From contig NZ_OMOJ01000001.1 of the NCBI RefSeq assembly GCF_900302505.1, positions 1 to 64,000 of the forward strand: a stretch of 64,000 bases of DNA, written 5' to 3'. The notes below the pieces were generated by a model. The model was not told where the DNA came from and searched no databases. It saw only the letters and a list, made by a program, of their open reading frames with translations. Positions 26,807 through 35,157 of the stretch are shown here, in pieces (within the stretch, counting starts at the first letter, position 1; each line of letters begins with the position of its first letter). The position numbers were made by a program, and so were the translations under genes. The DNA is from Pseudoprimorskyibacter insulae (lineage in GTDB: Bacteria > Pseudomonadota > Alphaproteobacteria > Rhodobacterales > Rhodobacteraceae).

Positions 26807-27757
26807 TTACCCCTGAAGCGCGTCCCACATCTCCATGTCCCGCTGGGCGGTCCAGATGCGCGGCGTGTCGATGCCGCGGGCTTCGTCATATGCGCGGGCG
26901 ACGTTGAAGGGCAGGCAGTGCTCATAGATCGCGTAGTCGGCGAACTTGGGGTCACATTCGGAGCGCACGGCGTCCCATGCCTCTTTCAGGGCGCCGTTGC
27001 GGGCAGCCACGCGGGCGGCCGGGCGATATGTGCTTTCGACGAAATCGCGGGTGTTCTCGATCGCGGCGTTCACCATGTCGCGGCCAACCAAGGCATCGCC
27101 CCGGCCCGGTGCGATGGCATCCACGTCAAAGGCTTTGATCGCGTCCAGCGTGTTGCCCCAATCGCCAAAGTGACCATCGCCGCAATAGCAGGCCGAGTGG
27201 TATTCAACGATATCGCCGGTGAACATCACGTTCTGATCGGGCACGTGAATCACGATATCACCTGCGGTATGGGCGCGGCCCAAATGCATCAGGTTGATCT
27301 GGCGGTTGCCCATGTAAACGGTCATCGACTTGCTGAAGGTCGTGGTGGGCCAGGTCAGGCCGGGGATCGATTCATGACCTTGGAACAGGCGCGGGAAGCG
27401 CTGGAATTCGCTGTCCCAGTCCTCTTGGCCGCGTTCCACCACCATCGAGCGGGCCTTGTCCGACATGATGATGTTCTGCGCGCCAAAAGCCGAAGCGCCC
27501 AGCACGCGCACGGCGTGGTAATGGGTCAGCACGACATGGGTGATCGGCTTATCCGTGACCGAGCGGACGCATTCGATGACCTTGTTGGCCAAACGCGGGG
27601 TGGCCTGCGCTTCGACGATCATCACGCTGTCATCGCCGATGATCACACCCGAGTTCGGATCGCCCTCGGCGGTGAAGGCGTAAAGCCCTTCGCCCACTTC
27701 GGTGAAGCTGATGTTCTTTTCGGTCATGTCGCCTTGGGAGGCAAAGGCCTTGGCCAT
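26807..27757 (-). CDS. MBL-fold protein of the homogentisate operon, with incomplete metal motif
   Basis: The protein (316 aa) has a metallo-beta-lactamase fold: LTHYHAVRVLG at residues ~78-88, HLGRAHTAGDIVIH, MFTGDIVE and a C-terminal helical segment. The usual HxHxDH reads H79-Y-H81-A-V83-R84, so the Asp and second His are replaced by Val and Arg, while the later His and Asp ligands remain. It may bind one metal or have changed chemistry. The ribosome site AAAGGA supports the ATG at 27757. It is embedded between fahA and the monooxygenase gene, so a role in the same aromatic pathway is likely. Confidence 0.85.
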   Translation of the reverse strand: MAKAFASQGDMTEKNISFTEVGEGLYAFTAEGDPNSGVIIGDDSVMIVEAQATPRLANKVIECVRSVTDKPITHVVLTHYHAVRVLGASAFGAQNIIMSDKARSMVVERGQEDWDSEFQRFPRLFQGHESIPGLTWPTTTFSKSMTVYMGNRQINLMHLGRAHTAGDIVIHVPDQNVMFTGDIVEYHSACYCGDGHFGDWGNTLDAIKAFDVDAIAPGRGDALVGRDMVNAAIENTRDFVESTYRPAARVAARNGALKEAWDAVRSECDPKFADYAIYEHCLPFNVARAYDEARGIDTPRIWTAQRDMEMWDALQG

Positions 27758-27807
27758 GGTGTGTCCTTTCAATCGGTGCGCCGAGGGGTTGGCGGCGGAT
27801 TATTTGC

Positions 27808-27827
27808 GTATTTGGAAAGAGAAGAAG
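27808..27827 (+). repeat. Dispersed repeat motif copy
   Basis: GTATTTGGAAAGAGAAGAAG matches the phnL leader copy at 19 of 20 positions. Here it runs opposite to the flanking genes, so it is not a ribosome site. Confidence 0.6.
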
Positions 27828-27882
27828 CAGGGGACCTGCTCTGCTCGGGTTGGCCGCCCACATGGGGCGACCCCGTGAGGCG

Positions 27883-27907
27883 CCGTAGGGCGGGTTTTCA
27901 ACCCGCC
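27883..27907 (+). repeat. CCGTAGGG-palindrome repeat, copy 1
   Basis: CCGTAGGGCGGGTTTTCAAC continues into CCGCC; the arms GGCGGGTT and AACCCGCC form a short hairpin (27889-27907). An inverted copy lies at 29836-29860. The pair brackets fahA and maiA. Confidence 0.6.
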
Positions 27908-27909
27908 GC

Positions 27910-29166
27910 TTAGCGGGCGTATGGATCGGTCAGGGCGGGCAAGATGGTGCCGGTGCAATCGCCAAAGCCGATCTGGTAGCCATCGCCTTTTGCCGCGCCG
28001 TGCAGGGTGAGCGTGTCGCCGTCATCAAGGAAGCTGCGCGTCTCGCCGCTGTCCAACGTGACCGGTTCCTTGCCGCCCCAGCTAAGTTCAAGCAGCGAGC
28101 CGCGGCTTTCCTTCGTCTCGCCCGAGATGGTGCCCGAGCCGAGAAGATCGCCCACGTTCATCGGGCAGCCGCTGGTGGTGTGATGGGCGAGTTGCTGGGC
28201 CGCCGAATAGTACATGGCGCTGTAATTCGTGCGGGTCAGCGTGGTGGCGGGTTTGCCTTTGGGCGCGAGGGTGACAGACAGGTCGATGTCATAGAGCATC
28301 GGGCCGCAGTCCCGCAGATGGGGCAGCAGATCTTTCTCGCGCGCGGGGGTGTTGGTGCGGAAGGGTTCCAGCGCGGCTTTGGTCACGATCCAGGGGCTGA
28401 TGGTCGTGGCGGTGGCTTTGGACTGGAACGGGCCAAGGGGCTGGTATTCCCAAGCTTGGATATCGCGGGCGGACCAGTCGTTCAGAAGGACATAGCCGAA
28501 GATATTGGCATCGGCCTCGGCCACGGTGATCGGGCCATCCGATGCTCTGCCGACAATCGCGCCCATCTCAAGTTCTAGGTCAAAGCGGGCGCAGGGGGCA
28601 AAGCGAGGGGCTTCGTCGTTCGGGCCTTTCAGCTGGCCCCACGGGCGGCGCACGTCAGTGCCCGACACCACGATCGAGGAAGCGCGGCCGTTGTAGCCGA
28701 TGGGAATATGCAGCCAGTTCGGCGGCAGGGCGTTTTCCGGGCCACGGAACATGCTGCCGACGTTGAAGGCGTGGTTCTTGCCTGCGTAGAAATCGGTGTA
28801 TTCGCTGACCAGCAGGGGCAAATGCAGCGTGGCATCGGCCATGGGCACCAGCAAGGGCGCGGTGGCGGCTTGCTCGGGTGAGCCGTCAGCCAGAAGCTGG
28901 ATCAGGCGGGCGCGCAGGGCATCCCATGCCTCGGCCCCCAGCTCCATCACCTCGTTCCAGAACGGCACGTCGAAGACCGGCTCATCCGACAACTCGATCA
29001 GGCCAGCCTCTTCGGCGGCGGCGCAATCTAGGATCATATCGCCAATCGCCACGCCGCAGCGCGGATCGCTGTCTTCGGTCGAGAAGACGCCGTAGGGCAG
29101 GTTGTTCAGCGGGAACGGGGTTTCGGCGCTATTGGCGCTGGCGACCCAGCTTTTCATAAGGGGCAT
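27910..29166 (-). CDS. fahA: Fumarylacetoacetase
   Basis: This enzyme hydrolyses 4-fumarylacetoacetate to fumarate and acetoacetate, the last step of tyrosine/homogentisate catabolism. It is 418 aa, the usual full-length two-domain FAH: a small N-terminal domain (LPYGVF) and a catalytic core with DFYAGKNHAFNVG, KGPNDEAPRF, LNDWSARDIQAWEY and GSGTISGETKESRGSLLEL. The start is the ATG at 29166 with AAGGAA upstream, and an ATG three codons later is possible. It lies 18 bp after maiA in the operon. Confidence 0.95.
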   Translation of the reverse strand: MPLMKSWVASANSAETPFPLNNLPYGVFSTEDSDPRCGVAIGDMILDCAAAEEAGLIELSDEPVFDVPFWNEVMELGAEAWDALRARLIQLLADGSPEQAATAPLLVPMADATLHLPLLVSEYTDFYAGKNHAFNVGSMFRGPENALPPNWLHIPIGYNGRASSIVVSGTDVRRPWGQLKGPNDEAPRFAPCARFDLELEMGAIVGRASDGPITVAEADANIFGYVLLNDWSARDIQAWEYQPLGPFQSKATATTISPWIVTKAALEPFRTNTPAREKDLLPHLRDCGPMLYDIDLSVTLAPKGKPATTLTRTNYSAMYYSAAQQLAHHTTSGCPMNVGDLLGSGTISGETKESRGSLLELSWGGKEPVTLDSGETRSFLDDGDTLTLHGAAKGDGYQIGFGDCTGTILPALTDPYAR

Positions 29167-29184
29167 TCGCGTTTCCTTGGTCTT

Positions 29185-29814
29185 TTAGTTCGCGTCGGGT
29201 TGCGCCTCGGGGAGGGCGCGGGCCACGGCCTCGATCTCTCGGGCGCGGGCGTCAATGTCGGTCAGGCGGGCGAAGGGTGCAAGGTCCAGCCCCCAGCGGC
29301 GGGCGTTGACCATTTGGCCAATCAGGCCCAGATCGGCCAGCGTCAGTGTATCGCCAAAGCTGAAGGGCGTATCGGGCCGTATCAGAGACTGATAGGCCGT
29401 GAAACCTTCGGTCATCCAGTGCTGCATATAGGCGACCACGGCCTCTTGGCTTTGGTCCATTTGACCCTTGAGGTAGGTCAGAACCTTGAGGTTGTTCACC
29501 GGGTGTATGTCGCAGGCGATCACAAAGGCGGCGGCGCGGATTTGCGCCTGCTGCGCCACGGTGCCGGGCAGCAAGGAAGGTTCGGGATAGGCGGCCTCAA
29601 GGTATTCCAGAATGGCCTGTGACTGGGTCAGGACCGTGCCATCCTCCAGCACGAGCGCAGGCACACCTTTGCTGGGGTTTAGCGCCGCGTAGTCGCCCGC
29701 TTGTTCGCCTTTGGTCAGGTCAACCGGCACATAGTCATAGGCCACGCCCTTGAGGTTCAGGGCGATGCGGACGCGGACAGAGGTGGTGGAGCGCCAATAG
29801 GAATAGAGTTTCAT
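29185..29814 (-). CDS. maiA: Maleylacetoacetate isomerase (zeta-class GST)
   Basis: This enzyme isomerises 4-maleylacetoacetate to 4-fumarylacetoacetate using glutathione. It is 209 aa with an N-terminal thioredoxin-like domain (YWRSTTSVRVRIALNLKGV), the GVPALVLEDG glutathione-binding loop, and a helical C-terminal domain (IHPVNNLKVLTYL). The zeta-class SSCSxRVR active-site motif here reads STTSVRVR, so the cysteine is absent, as in a number of bacterial members. It is placed between hmgA and fahA, exactly in pathway order. Confidence 0.93.
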   Translation of the reverse strand: MKLYSYWRSTTSVRVRIALNLKGVAYDYVPVDLTKGEQAGDYAALNPSKGVPALVLEDGTVLTQSQAILEYLEAAYPEPSLLPGTVAQQAQIRAAAFVIACDIHPVNNLKVLTYLKGQMDQSQEAVVAYMQHWMTEGFTAYQSLIRPDTPFSFGDTLTLADLGLIGQMVNARRWGLDLAPFARLTDIDARAREIEAVARALPEAQPDAN

Positions 29815-29835
29815 CGGTCAAACCTGTGAAGGGGC

Positions 29836-29860
29836 GGTGGGTTGAAAACCCACCCTACGG
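29836..29860 (-). repeat. CCGTAGGG-palindrome repeat, copy 2 (inverted)
   Basis: GGTGGGTT (29836-29843) and AACCCACC (29847-29854) form a perfect hairpin around GAA. The minus strand reads CCGTAGGGTGGGTTTTCAAC, matching the copy at 27883 with one C-to-T change. Confidence 0.6.
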
Positions 29861-29897
29861 GTTGCACGAAAAGGGTGGGGGCAGTGCCCCCAGCGCC

Positions 29898-31250
29898 TTA
29901 TTTCTTGCCGGGGGTTCCGTCGAACTTCTTCTCAAGGCTGTCCCAGCAGTCGATGTAATCGTCCTGCAACGGGGCCTCGGTGGCCGCGAACGCCGTCAGG
30001 TGCTGCGGGAAGCGGGTTTCGAACATGAACGACATGGTATTGTCGAGCTTTTCGGCCTTGAGATCGGCATTTGAAGCGCCTTCAAAGGCGTTCCTATCCG
30101 GCCCATGGGGCAGCATCATGTTGTGCAGGCTCATCCCGCCGGGGATAAAGCCCTGCGGTTTGGCATCGTACTGCCCGTAGATGTTGCCCATCAGCTCGGA
30201 CATGATGTTCTTGTGATACCACGGGGGGCGGAAGGTGTTTTCGGCCACCATCCAGCGTTCGCGGAACAGAACAAAGTCGATATTCGCGGTGCCCGGATGC
30301 CCCGAGGGCGCGGTCAGCACGGTAAAGATCGAGGGGTCGGGGTGGTCGAACAGGATCGCGCCGACGGGGCAATAGGTGCGCAAGTCGTACTTATACGGCG
30401 CATAGTTGCCGTGCCACGCGACCACATCCAACGGTGACTGGCCGATCTTGGTTTCGTGGAACTGGCCGCACCACTTGATCGTCAGGGTCGAGGGCACTTC
30501 GCGATCTTCAAACGCGGCAACGGGCGCTTTGAAATCGCGCGGGTTGGCCATGCAGTTCGCGCCGATCGGGCCGCGGCCCGGCAGTTCAAATTTCTGGCCG
30601 TAGTTTTCGCAGACAAAGCCGCGGCACGGACCTTCGAGCACTTCGACGCGATAGACCAGACCGCGCGGGATGATGGCGATCTCCTTCGGCTCAACATCAA
30701 TGATGCCCAGTTCGGTTGCAAAGCGCAGACGCCCCTCTTGCGGCACGACCAGCAGTTCGCTGTCGGCGCTGAAGAAGTAGCTATCGACCATCGATTCGGT
30801 GACCAGATAGATATGGCTGGCCATGCCGACTTGGGTGTTCACATCGCCAGCGGTGGTCATAGTGCGCATGCCGGTCAGCCACGTTAGGCCCGCCTGCGTT
30901 TCCACCGGATCCCAGCGATATTGGCCAAGGCTGATCACATCGGGATCAACATTCGGGGCCGATTTCCAATAGGGCAGGTCAATCTTGGTGTAGCGCGCCG
31001 AGTGCTTGACTGAAGGGCGAATCCGATAGGTCCAGGTCCGCTCGGGCGGGTTGGCAGTAAAGGCGGTGCCCGAAAGCTGTTCGCCATAAAGGCCGTAGTC
31101 GCATTTCTGCGGGCTGTTCATGCCTTGCGGCAGCGCGCCGGGCAGGGCTTCGGTTTCAAAATCATTGGCCCAACCAGGCATATAGCCCTCATGCGGTCCC
31201 GGCAGCGACGGGGCTTGGGTCATCGGATTCGGTTCGACTTGGCGGTTCAT
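29898..31250 (-). CDS. hmgA: Homogentisate 1,2-dioxygenase
   Basis: This non-haem iron enzyme opens the ring of homogentisate to maleylacetoacetate. It is 450 aa, the normal length. The iron-site region is visible: [20 protein letters not shown] with the His and Glu ligands, and later [12 protein letters not shown] with the last His. The N-terminus shows [20 protein letters not shown]. The ATG follows GGGAGAA. It is the first gene of a minus-strand operon and faces a MarR regulator across 70 bp containing an inverted repeat. Confidence 0.96.
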   Translation of the reverse strand: MNRQVEPNPMTQAPSLPGPHEGYMPGWANDFETEALPGALPQGMNSPQKCDYGLYGEQLSGTAFTANPPERTWTYRIRPSVKHSARYTKIDLPYWKSAPNVDPDVISLGQYRWDPVETQAGLTWLTGMRTMTTAGDVNTQVGMASHIYLVTESMVDSYFFSADSELLVVPQEGRLRFATELGIIDVEPKEIAIIPRGLVYRVEVLEGPCRGFVCENYGQKFELPGRGPIGANCMANPRDFKAPVAAFEDREVPSTLTIKWCGQFHETKIGQSPLDVVAWHGNYAPYKYDLRTYCPVGAILFDHPDPSIFTVLTAPSGHPGTANIDFVLFRERWMVAENTFRPPWYHKNIMSELMGNIYGQYDAKPQGFIPGGMSLHNMMLPHGPDRNAFEGASNADLKAEKLDNTMSFMFETRFPQHLTAFAATEAPLQDDYIDCWDSLEKKFDGTPGKK

Positions 31251-31283
31251 GGCGTTCTCCCTCTCAGGTTGGCTGGACGCTAA

Positions 31284-31301
31284 TAGTTGAATTTGTAACT
31301 A
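31284..31301. promoter_or_regulatory. Candidate MarR-family operator between hmgA and the regulator gene
   Basis: TAGTT (31284-31288) and AACTA (31297-31301) are perfect arms over 8 bp in an AT-rich island between the two divergent starts. The 18-bp span suits a MarR dimer. Confidence 0.5.
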
Positions 31302-31320
31302 ACAACGGGTAGAAAGAACC

Positions 31321-31776
31321 ATGACCGAAAAAAATGACTTCGCCCTGCAACAATTCCTGCCCTACATGCTGAACCAGGCCGCCGAGGCCTCAAGCCTTGG
31401 GTTTCAACAGGCGTACAAAGAACGGTACGGGATGTTGCGGACCGAATGGCGGGTGCTGTTTCACCTTGGGCTTTATGGCCGGATGCGTGCGCAGGACATT
31501 GTTGCGCGGGCCAGCATTCACAAAACCAAGGTCAGCCGCGCGGTGCAGCGGCTGGAGGACAGGCGGTTCCTGAAGCGCGAACGCGATGAGGAAGACCGCC
31601 GCCGCGAGCATCTGGAACTGACGGCAGCCGGGCTGAAGGCCTACAAAGACCTGTATGCGATCGCCTCAAAATATGAGGCGCAATTGACCGAGGGGTTAAC
31701 GGCGCAGGAATTGTCAGAGCTGCGCCGGTTGCTGGCCGTTCTTGAGCAGAACGGCCGCAAACGCCTTAAAACTTGA
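31321..31776 (+). CDS. MarR-family transcriptional regulator of the homogentisate operon
   Basis: This 151-aa winged-helix regulator has a central HTH (MRAQDIVARASIHKTKVSRA, residues ~60-80) and the wing-like DRRFLKRERDEEDRRREHLELT. It is divergent from hmgA, the arrangement of HmgR/HpaR-type regulators that sense aromatic intermediates. It probably represses both itself and the operon through the inverted repeat at 31284. The last 11 bases overlap the 3' end of convergent mipZ, so there is no room for a terminator. Confidence 0.9.
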   Translation: MTEKNDFALQQFLPYMLNQAAEASSLGFQQAYKERYGMLRTEWRVLFHLGLYGRMRAQDIVARASIHKTKVSRAVQRLEDRRFLKRERDEEDRRREHLELTAAGLKAYKDLYAIASKYEAQLTEGLTAQELSELRRLLAVLEQNGRKRLKT

Positions 31777-32575
31777 CGGTGACGCCCGGCAGTTTCAGTT
31801 CTTTCACCAGATCGCGCAATTCCTGACGGGCCGCGACGTTGGAGATGTTCAACTGTTTCACGCCAATGTCGCGCAGGTCCAGCAAGGTCAGGCCACGCGG
31901 GAAAAGTTCGCGGAAAATAACCCGCTCATGAAAGCCGGGGGCAACGCGGAAGCCAATCCGCTTGGCCAGACGTTCCAACGCCTTTTCCATCTTCATCTTG
32001 TTGACCATCTGTTGCGCGCCAAGGCGGTTGCGCAGCACGATCCAATCGATGGGCTTTAGCCCGGCCTGCGCCCGTAGCTGACGCGCATTCCAGACCATTT
32101 CCGAATAGACCGACGGGCCGACGATCTTTTCGCCTTCGTTGTCCACATGGGCCAGTAGATCGAAATCAACAAAGCTGTCGTTCAGCGGCGTGACCAGCGT
32201 ATCGGCCAGCGAATGTGCCACTTGGCTGAGGCGCGTGTGCGATCCGGGGCAGTCAATCAGGATGAAGTCGCTGTTTTCCTCAAGCTCGGCCACGGCCATG
32301 GACAGGCGGTGGTCAAAGGCGTTTTCGCCTTCCTGAAGCTGGGATTTATCGACCTCGGGCAGGTCGATGTAGCGCGGGCCCGGAAGATCAAGCCCGGATG
32401 AGGCCAAAAACGCCTTGCGATTGTCCGCATAGCGGCCAAGCGACCGCTGACGCAGGTCCAGATCCAGCGCCCCAACCCTGTGGCCCATACGCGCAAGCGC
32501 AGTCGCCAAATGCATCGAGACGGTGGATTTTCCAGCGCCCCCTTTTTCGTTTCCGACAACGATAATATGCGCCAC
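31766..32575 (-). CDS. mipZ: Division-site positioning ATPase MipZ
   Basis: MipZ is a ParA/MinD-type ATPase that forms a polar gradient and inhibits FtsZ away from midcell in alphaproteobacteria. It is 269 aa with deviant Walker A KGGAGKST (residues ~11-18), the MipZ-specific LDLDLRQRSLGRYADNR following it, Walker B FILIDCPG, and NSFVDFDLLAHVD. The start is immediately followed by AHIIVVGNEKGG. A possible promoter (-10 TATAGT at 32617-32612) lies 37 bp upstream. Overlap with the MarR gene is at its 3' end. Confidence 0.95.
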   Translation of the reverse strand: MAHIIVVGNEKGGAGKSTVSMHLATALARMGHRVGALDLDLRQRSLGRYADNRKAFLASSGLDLPGPRYIDLPEVDKSQLQEGENAFDHRLSMAVAELEENSDFILIDCPGSHTRLSQVAHSLADTLVTPLNDSFVDFDLLAHVDNEGEKIVGPSVYSEMVWNARQLRAQAGLKPIDWIVLRNRLGAQQMVNKMKMEKALERLAKRIGFRVAPGFHERVIFRELFPRGLTLLDLRDIGVKQLNISNVAARQELRDLVKELKLPGVTVKF

Positions 32576-32611
32576 TGCGGCCTCTTTCTGGGCTGTTTTC
32601 TACAAGCCCGG

Positions 32612-32640
32612 ACTATATGGGCTCGGTCCTGCAGATGGAA
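32612..32640 (-). promoter_or_regulatory. Possible mipZ promoter
   Basis: On the minus strand TATAGT (32617-32612) is a five-of-six match to the -10 consensus. TTCCAT 17 bp upstream is a poor -35. The predicted start would give a leader of about 30 nt. Confidence 0.3.
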
Positions 32641-32725
32641 GAACCCTCAGACCACGAAACGCCTAGAGTTTTGCCGGTGTGGCTAGAATGTGGATTGGCT
32701 GGGCGAAATCCCGAAGCCCCAACGA

Positions 32726-32755
32726 AAAACGCCGCCCCAAAGCCGGAGCGGCGTT
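32726..32755 (-). terminator. Terminator after rpmE
   Basis: On the minus strand AACGCCGC (32755-32748) pairs with GCGGCGTT (32735-32728), followed by TTTC, 22 bp beyond the rpmE stop. It closes the minus-strand ribosomal block. Confidence 0.8.
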
Positions 32756-32777
32756 GAATTCACCAAAGGTGCTGAAC

Positions 32778-32999
32778 TTAGAAGCCCAGGCCTTCGTATT
32801 TCTTTTTGAACTTCGACACGCGGCCGCCGGCGTCCAGCAGGCGCGAGGTGCCGCCGGTCCATGCCGGGTGCACGGTCGGGTCAATATCCAGCGACATGGT
32901 GTCGCCTTCTTTGCCCCAGGTCGAGCGCATCTTCAGGATGGTGCCATCGGTCATTTTGACGTCGATGAAGTGGTAGTCGGGGTGGATGTCTTTTTTCAT
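32778..32999 (-). CDS. rpmE: 50S ribosomal protein L31
   Basis: L31 is 73 aa and opens [19 protein letters not shown]. It contains no cysteine, so it is the zinc-independent form. The [20 protein letters not shown] segment is characteristic. It lies 11 bp after rplS in the same transcript and is followed by a terminator. Confidence 0.95.
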   Translation of the reverse strand: MKKDIHPDYHFIDVKMTDGTILKMRSTWGKEGDTMSLDIDPTVHPAWTGGTSRLLDAGGRVSKFKKKYEGLGF

Positions 33000-33010
33000 C
33001 TCGCCGGTCC

Positions 33011-33394
33011 TTACGCTTCAGAGCCCTTCGGGGCCTTGTAGTTCGAAACCTCTGCGATACGGGCGGATTTACCGCGACGCGAACGCAGGTAGTACAGCTT
33101 GGCGCGACGAACGCGGCCACGGCGCACAACCTCGATGCTGTCGATGTTGGTCGAGTGCAGCGGGAACACACGTTCCACGCCTTCGCCGAACGAAATCTTG
33201 CGAACGGTGAACGAGCCGGCAATGCCTTTGCCGTTCTTACGGCTGATGCAAACGCCTTCGTAGTTCTGGACACGGCTGCGCGTGCCTTCGGTCACCTTAT
33301 AGCCAACGCGAATGGTGTCGCCGGCTTTAAAGTCGGGAATTTCTTTCCCGAGGGCGGCAATCTGTTCCGCCTCAAGCTGAGCGATAAGATCCAT
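33011..33394 (-). CDS. rplS: 50S ribosomal protein L19
   Basis: L19 is 127 aa with typical blocks [55 protein letters not shown] and [20 protein letters not shown]. It is translated from a long leader (about 170 nt after the upstream terminator) that contains a TTGCGG/CCGCAA hairpin at 33415-33431, a possible autoregulatory element. The ribosome site AGGAGA precedes the ATG. Its stop lies 11 bp from rpmE. Confidence 0.96.
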   Translation of the reverse strand: MDLIAQLEAEQIAALGKEIPDFKAGDTIRVGYKVTEGTRSRVQNYEGVCISRKNGKGIAGSFTVRKISFGEGVERVFPLHSTNIDSIEVVRRGRVRRAKLYYLRSRRGKSARIAEVSNYKAPKGSEA

Positions 33395-33414
33395 CGCTTC
33401 ATCTCCTATGTTGC

Positions 33415-33431
33415 TTGCGGTTGTTCCGCAA
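33415..33431 (-). other. Leader hairpin upstream of rplS
   Basis: TTGCGG (33415-33420) and CCGCAA (33426-33431) form a perfect 6-bp stem with a 5-base loop, about 20 bases before the rplS start. It may influence L19 translation; this is inference. Confidence 0.3.
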
Positions 33432-33561
33432 AGTTCATTGCCGCCTCAGAACTCTGGTCTTCAACCGGGTCCGCCATGCGCCCGCCAGAGGGAAAGGTTG
33501 CTTTCCTGATCGTCATTCTGCCATCGCAAGACCCGCAGAAGCATGCGGCTGCACCTATAAC

Positions 33562-33600
33562 AAAACGGTCCGCTCGACTCAGAGAGTGGCGGACCGGTTT
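33562..33600 (-). terminator. Terminator between the 183-aa protein gene and rplS
   Basis: CGGTCCGC (33566-33573) pairs with GCGGACCG (33589-33596). The minus-strand reading continues with TTTTG. It separates the trmD transcript from rplS-rpmE. Confidence 0.7.
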
Positions 33601-33655
33601 TCATTAGGCGGGCGGGGCAGGGAATTCAACTGAAAACTGGGGGTTTGCGCCCTTT

Positions 33656-34207
33656 TCAGTTCGAACCGCCCATCATTCGTTCGTGCACCGCCACCATGCC
33701 GCGTTCCGCCATGTCCGACACTTCGGCGGCATGGGTATGCAAGGCGGCCACCACATCCGGGTTGTCCGACGTCTGGGTGACCACAACGCCTTCATCGGTG
33801 ATTTCGATTTCCGTCTCAATGTCGTCATTCTGGGCAAACAGAATGTCGAGCGTCGGGCTTTGGATAAAGATCTTGGGGTCGCGCCCGTCTTCGATGCGGG
33901 TCAGCATTCCGGTCACATGGCTGACCAATGCCTCCATCACAGCCGGGTCCGAAGACGATGTCACCGCGCGAATGCCATTGGGCAGGTTGGTGACGCTGCG
34001 GGTGAAGGTTTCAAAGCCGCGGAACATCACTTCCAGTTCCATGCTTTCTTCTGGCGTGGCGTCTTCGCCGCGTAGGCCGGGCATCGTGACCTCGTCATGG
34101 CCGGTGCCATCAGCGCCATGCATATGCCCATGCATGCCTTGCGCGATAAGAGGTTCAGCGAAAAGGGCCAGAAGGGGGAGGATGAAAACGATAGCGGTGC
34201 GGAGCAT
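33656..34207 (-). CDS. Uncharacterised periplasmic protein with His-rich N-terminus
   Basis: This 183-aa protein was not recognised beyond being exported. It has a signal peptide (MLRTAIVFILPLLALFAEPLIA), then a histidine-rich stretch MHGHMHGADGTGH that could bind metal. A globular region follows with VMEALVSHVTGMLTRIEDGR and NPDVVAALHTHAAEVSDMAER, two paired 'VVxALxxH' helices that look like an internal duplication. It ends in a Met-rich tail. The ATG at 34207 is chosen over a TTG at 34213. It lies downstream of trmD on the same strand. A 9-bp stem (33628-33636 with 33653-33661) overlaps its stop codon. Confidence 0.6.
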   Translation of the reverse strand: MLRTAIVFILPLLALFAEPLIAQGMHGHMHGADGTGHDEVTMPGLRGEDATPEESMELEVMFRGFETFTRSVTNLPNGIRAVTSSSDPAVMEALVSHVTGMLTRIEDGRDPKIFIQSPTLDILFAQNDDIETEIEITDEGVVVTQTSDNPDVVAALHTHAAEVSDMAERGMVAVHERMMGGSN

Positions 34208-34305
34208 GGGCAATACGCCTTTGAATGTGTTTATGCGTTTAAGACCCTGTCACTGACGCATGGGAAAGGCAATGTCAGTCGCCCTTGGGCGCCATCACGT
34301 TCCCG

Positions 34306-35100
34306 TCAATCCTTATCCGCCACCTTCGCCCACATGTCGGGACGGCGTGTGCGCGTCAGGTCGCGCGCCTGTTCCAGCCGCCATTGCGCGATGCGTTCAT
34401 GATGACCGGACAAAAGCACTTCGGGGATCGCGTGGCCCTTCCATTCGGCGGGGCGGGTGTATTGCGGATGCTCCAACAGGCCGTTGCTGTGGCTTTCTTC
34501 TTCGATTGAGTCTGCGTTGCCCAGAACGCCCGGCAACAGGCGGACGGTCGCATCCAGCATCGCCTGCGCGGCCAGTTCGCCGCCGGTCATGACAAAATCG
34601 CCAAGGCTGACCTCGGTGATGCCGTAATGGTCGATCACCCGTTGATCCAGACCTTCAAACCGTCCGCAGATCATCGTCATGCCCGGCCCTTCGGCCAGTG
34701 ACTGCGCCATGCGCTGAGTAAACGGCACGCCGCGCGGCGACATCATCAGGATCGGCGCGGCCCGGTGCATCGACCCCGCCGCATGTTCCAGCGCCTTGCC
34801 CATCACGTCGGGGCGCAGGACCATGCCCGCCCCGCCGCCTGCTGGCGTGTCATCGACATTGCGGTGCTTGCCGTCGCCAAAGTCGCGCAGGTTGGTTGTG
34901 TGAAGCTGCCAGCGACCGTCTTGCAGGGCTTTGCCGGTCAGCGACAGGCCAAGCACGCCGGGAAAGGCCTCAGGGAAAAGGGTCACAACGCTGGCCGTCC
35001 AGACGCCAAACAGGTTTGGCGCATTGGTCATCAGTTCGCGTGGTTTCAGAGAGGCGGAAATGGATTTCCGACCGAATGATTTTGGTTTGCTGTCCGTCAT
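34306..35100 (-). CDS. trmD: tRNA (guanine37-N1)-methyltransferase TrmD
   Basis: TrmD methylates G37 of tRNAs and prevents frameshifting. It has the SPOUT knot (VSLGDFVMTGGELAAQAMLDA, YTRPAEWKG) and the conserved DTPAGGGAGMVLRPDV written here as DDTPAGGGAGMVLRPD. The annotated start (ATG 35100) has GGAAGG 8 bases upstream and adds about 23 residues before the usual family start (MTNAPNLFGVWTASVVTLFPE, ATG 35031). The longer form is favoured by the ribosome site, the shorter by family length. Confidence 0.94.
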   Translation of the reverse strand: MTDSKPKSFGRKSISASLKPRELMTNAPNLFGVWTASVVTLFPEAFPGVLGLSLTGKALQDGRWQLHTTNLRDFGDGKHRNVDDTPAGGGAGMVLRPDVMGKALEHAAGSMHRAAPILMMSPRGVPFTQRMAQSLAEGPGMTMICGRFEGLDQRVIDHYGITEVSLGDFVMTGGELAAQAMLDATVRLLPGVLGNADSIEEESHSNGLLEHPQYTRPAEWKGHAIPEVLLSGHHERIAQWRLEQARDLTRTRRPDMWAKVADKD

Positions 35101-35157
35101 GGCGCGCCCTTCCGTGCTGCTGACCGTCTAACGGTCCGCGCCAGTCTGGGCAACGGG

